From Paracoccaceae bacterium (GTDB lineage Bacteria; Pseudomonadota; Alphaproteobacteria; Rhodobacterales; Rhodobacteraceae): a stretch of DNA of 64,000 nt. Location: the NCBI GenBank assembly GCA_024742695.1, contig JANSXY010000008.1, positions 62,001-126,000 on the forward strand, read 5' to 3'. Each line of letters starts with the position of its first letter. Positions within the stretch are counted from its first letter, which is position 1. The position numbers and the translations under genes are program-made. This document shows, one piece after another, positions 62,895 through 64,000 of this stretch. The notes beneath the pieces are model-generated. The model ran no database searches. It was given only the letters and a program-made list of their open reading frames with translations, and was not told the DNA's origin.

Positions 62895-64000
62895 CTACGG
62901 TTGCGCGCGGTCCTCTTCCGGCAGCTCGGGGATCGTGAAGATCTGGCCCGGGTAGATCAGGTCGGGATCGCGGATCTGGTCCTGGTTGGCCTCGTAGATC
63001 TGCACGTAGAGAACCCCGCGGCCGTAGTTGCTGCGCGCGATACCCCACAGCGTGAAACCCGGCTGCACGGTCACGGCGGCAACCCTGCCGGCCGCCCCCT
63101 CGCCGTCCAGCCCGCGCGCCGCCGCCACCGCGGCGACGGTTTCGGGCGCCTCGCGCCGGAACGGGGTTTCGACGCGGCTGACCACCGCGCCGCCCGAATC
63201 GAGCTGGTCGGCGCGCAGCCTGTAGACGCCGGGCGCGACATCGCCCAGCGTCGTCGCCCAGGTGCCATCCGCGGCCACCGCGGTCTCGGCCGAGACCGCG
63301 TTGTCGAGATAGAGCCGCACCACCGCGCGATCGAGCGCCCGTTCGGCCGCCCGTCCCGCAACCTCGACGGCGCCCTCGGCATCGTAGCTGATCGTGTCGA
63401 TCACGATGTTGCGCAGCACGTCCGGGCCGGCCAGCAGCCGCGCCCCCTCGGCATCGACGACGATCGCGGCGGGCGGCAGGGGCGCGGCGGCGGGGGCCGC
63501 GTCGCCGGCCGACGGGATGGCGGGCGCGGCCTCCGCGACGGGGGCCGGGGCCGGTTCCGGCCCCGGCGCGGGGTCGGGCTGCGGCGCGGGGCCGTCGGCG
63601 GGTGCGACCTCGGCGGGTTGCTGCCCGGGCTCGGGTGCCGGCGTGGCCGGCACCGCCTGCGGCGGCTCGGGTTCGGCCGCGGGCTGCGTCACCGGCGGCG
63701 CACCGGTCTCGGGCGCGGGCGCTGCGGCCGGCGCCTCGGCGACGGCCTGCGGGGCGGGTTCGGGTTCGGGGTCGGCGGCGGGCGCGGACTCCGCTGCGGG
63801 CGCGGGTTCGGCGGGCGGCGCTTCGGCCGGCGCGGGGTCGGGCGCGGCCTGCGGCGCCGGTTCGGGGGCCGGTTCCGCCACCGGCGCGGGCTCGGGCACC
63901 GGTTCCTCGGCCGGCGCGGCGGCCAGTTGCTCCGGCGCGGGTTCCGGTTCGGGTTCGGGCGGCAGCCGCGGCGCGAGGATCACGCTTTGCTCGGAATAGA
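62895..64000 (-). CDS. LysM peptidoglycan-binding protein (5' end outside the window)
   Basis: At least 368 residues; the frame stays open to the right edge (it continues upstream as [15 protein letters not shown]), so the true start and any signal peptide are not visible. The first ~165 visible residues are a Pro/Ala/Glu-rich low-complexity linker. A central beta-rich segment ([30 protein letters not shown]) resembles an Ig-like fold, and the end is a LysM domain ([32 protein letters not shown] and [13 protein letters not shown]). It is probably a cell-wall-associated protein. Confidence 0.85.
   Translation of the reverse strand, partial: YSEQSVILAPRLPPEPEPEPAPEQLAAAPAEEPVPEPAPVAEPAPEPAPQAAPDPAPAEAPPAEPAPAAESAPAADPEPEPAPQAVAEAPAAAPAPETGAPPVTQPAAEPEPPQAVPATPAPEPGQQPAEVAPADGPAPQPDPAPGPEPAPAPVAEAAPAIPSAGDAAPAAAPLPPAAIVVDAEGARLLAGPDVLRNIVIDTISYDAEGAVEVAGRAAERALDRAVVRLYLDNAVSAETAVAADGTWATTLGDVAPGVYRLRADQLDSGGAVVSRVETPFRREAPETVAAVAAARGLDGEGAAGRVAAVTVQPGFTLWGIARSNYGRGVLYVQIYEANQDQIRDPDLIYPGQIFTIPELPEEDRAQP

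Overview
The window is high-GC DNA (about 70 percent G+C outside a few AT-rich promoter islands), almost fully coding and tightly packed. It carries genes typical of a marine alphaproteobacterium of the order Rhodobacterales (roseobacter/Paracoccaceae type). The main evidence is a complete RcGTA-type gene transfer agent cluster, a DMSP lyase gene (dddP) retaining all expected metal and catalytic residues, possible CtrA sites (TTAA-N7-TTAA), and an alphaproteobacterial core gene order.

Layout. 1-400: start of cysE, cut by the left edge. 450-15128 (minus): GTA structural cluster g1 to g15 in canonical order (terminase, portal, protease, capsid, connectors, tail tube, chaperones, tape measure, baseplate hub, cell-wall peptidase, TIM-barrel megatron), followed by a DUF2793 gene and a small conserved gene. 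There is no integrase, repressor, replication or lysis gene, so it looks like a domesticated GTA and not an active prophage. 15246-20015 (minus): fabD-fabG-acpP-fabF-mltG, fatty acid synthesis plus a peptidoglycan-trimming enzyme. 20113-21516 (plus): rpsF-rpsR-rplI with promoter and terminator. 21584-22864: TTC38-like TPR protein.

23000-25420 (plus): two tandem paralogous secreted proteins not assignable to a known family. Each has a signal peptide, two copies of a ~49-residue LC-X30-CPE module and a long glycine-rich tail. Both have AT-rich upstream regions with a CtrA-box-like element and the same ribosome-binding arrangement. This is the most novel-looking part of the window. 25455-26894 (minus): trigger factor directly behind tRNA-Leu(UAG). 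27058-29183 (minus): an unknown protein and nnr. 29228-31218 (plus): glnB-glnA with an NtrC-like site. 31248-33992: heme-dependent N-demethylase family protein, a repeat-like hairpin element, dddP and a DUF6314 protein. 34057-37730 (plus): purB, a 49-residue secreted peptide, a divergent solitary FliG and a DMT transporter. 37727-38428 (minus): DUF1223 protein. 38643-41384 (plus): acnA with terminator.

41432-48417 (minus): one long run, yajC-secD-secF-TSUP exporter-Mth938 protein-ccmA-ccmB-ccmC-ccmD-ccmG, joining protein export to cytochrome c maturation. 48738-52400 (plus): serS, a GNAT acetyltransferase and a fused FkbM methyltransferase/glycosyltransferase. 52397-55915 (minus): YfgM-like protein, bamB and der. 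56144-60975 (plus): RND efflux adaptor and an unusually long permease. 60995-64000 (minus): Atm1-type ABC exporter and a LysM protein cut by the right edge. Apart from the GTA there is no sign of mobile DNA: no insertion sequence, CRISPR array or rRNA operon was seen.
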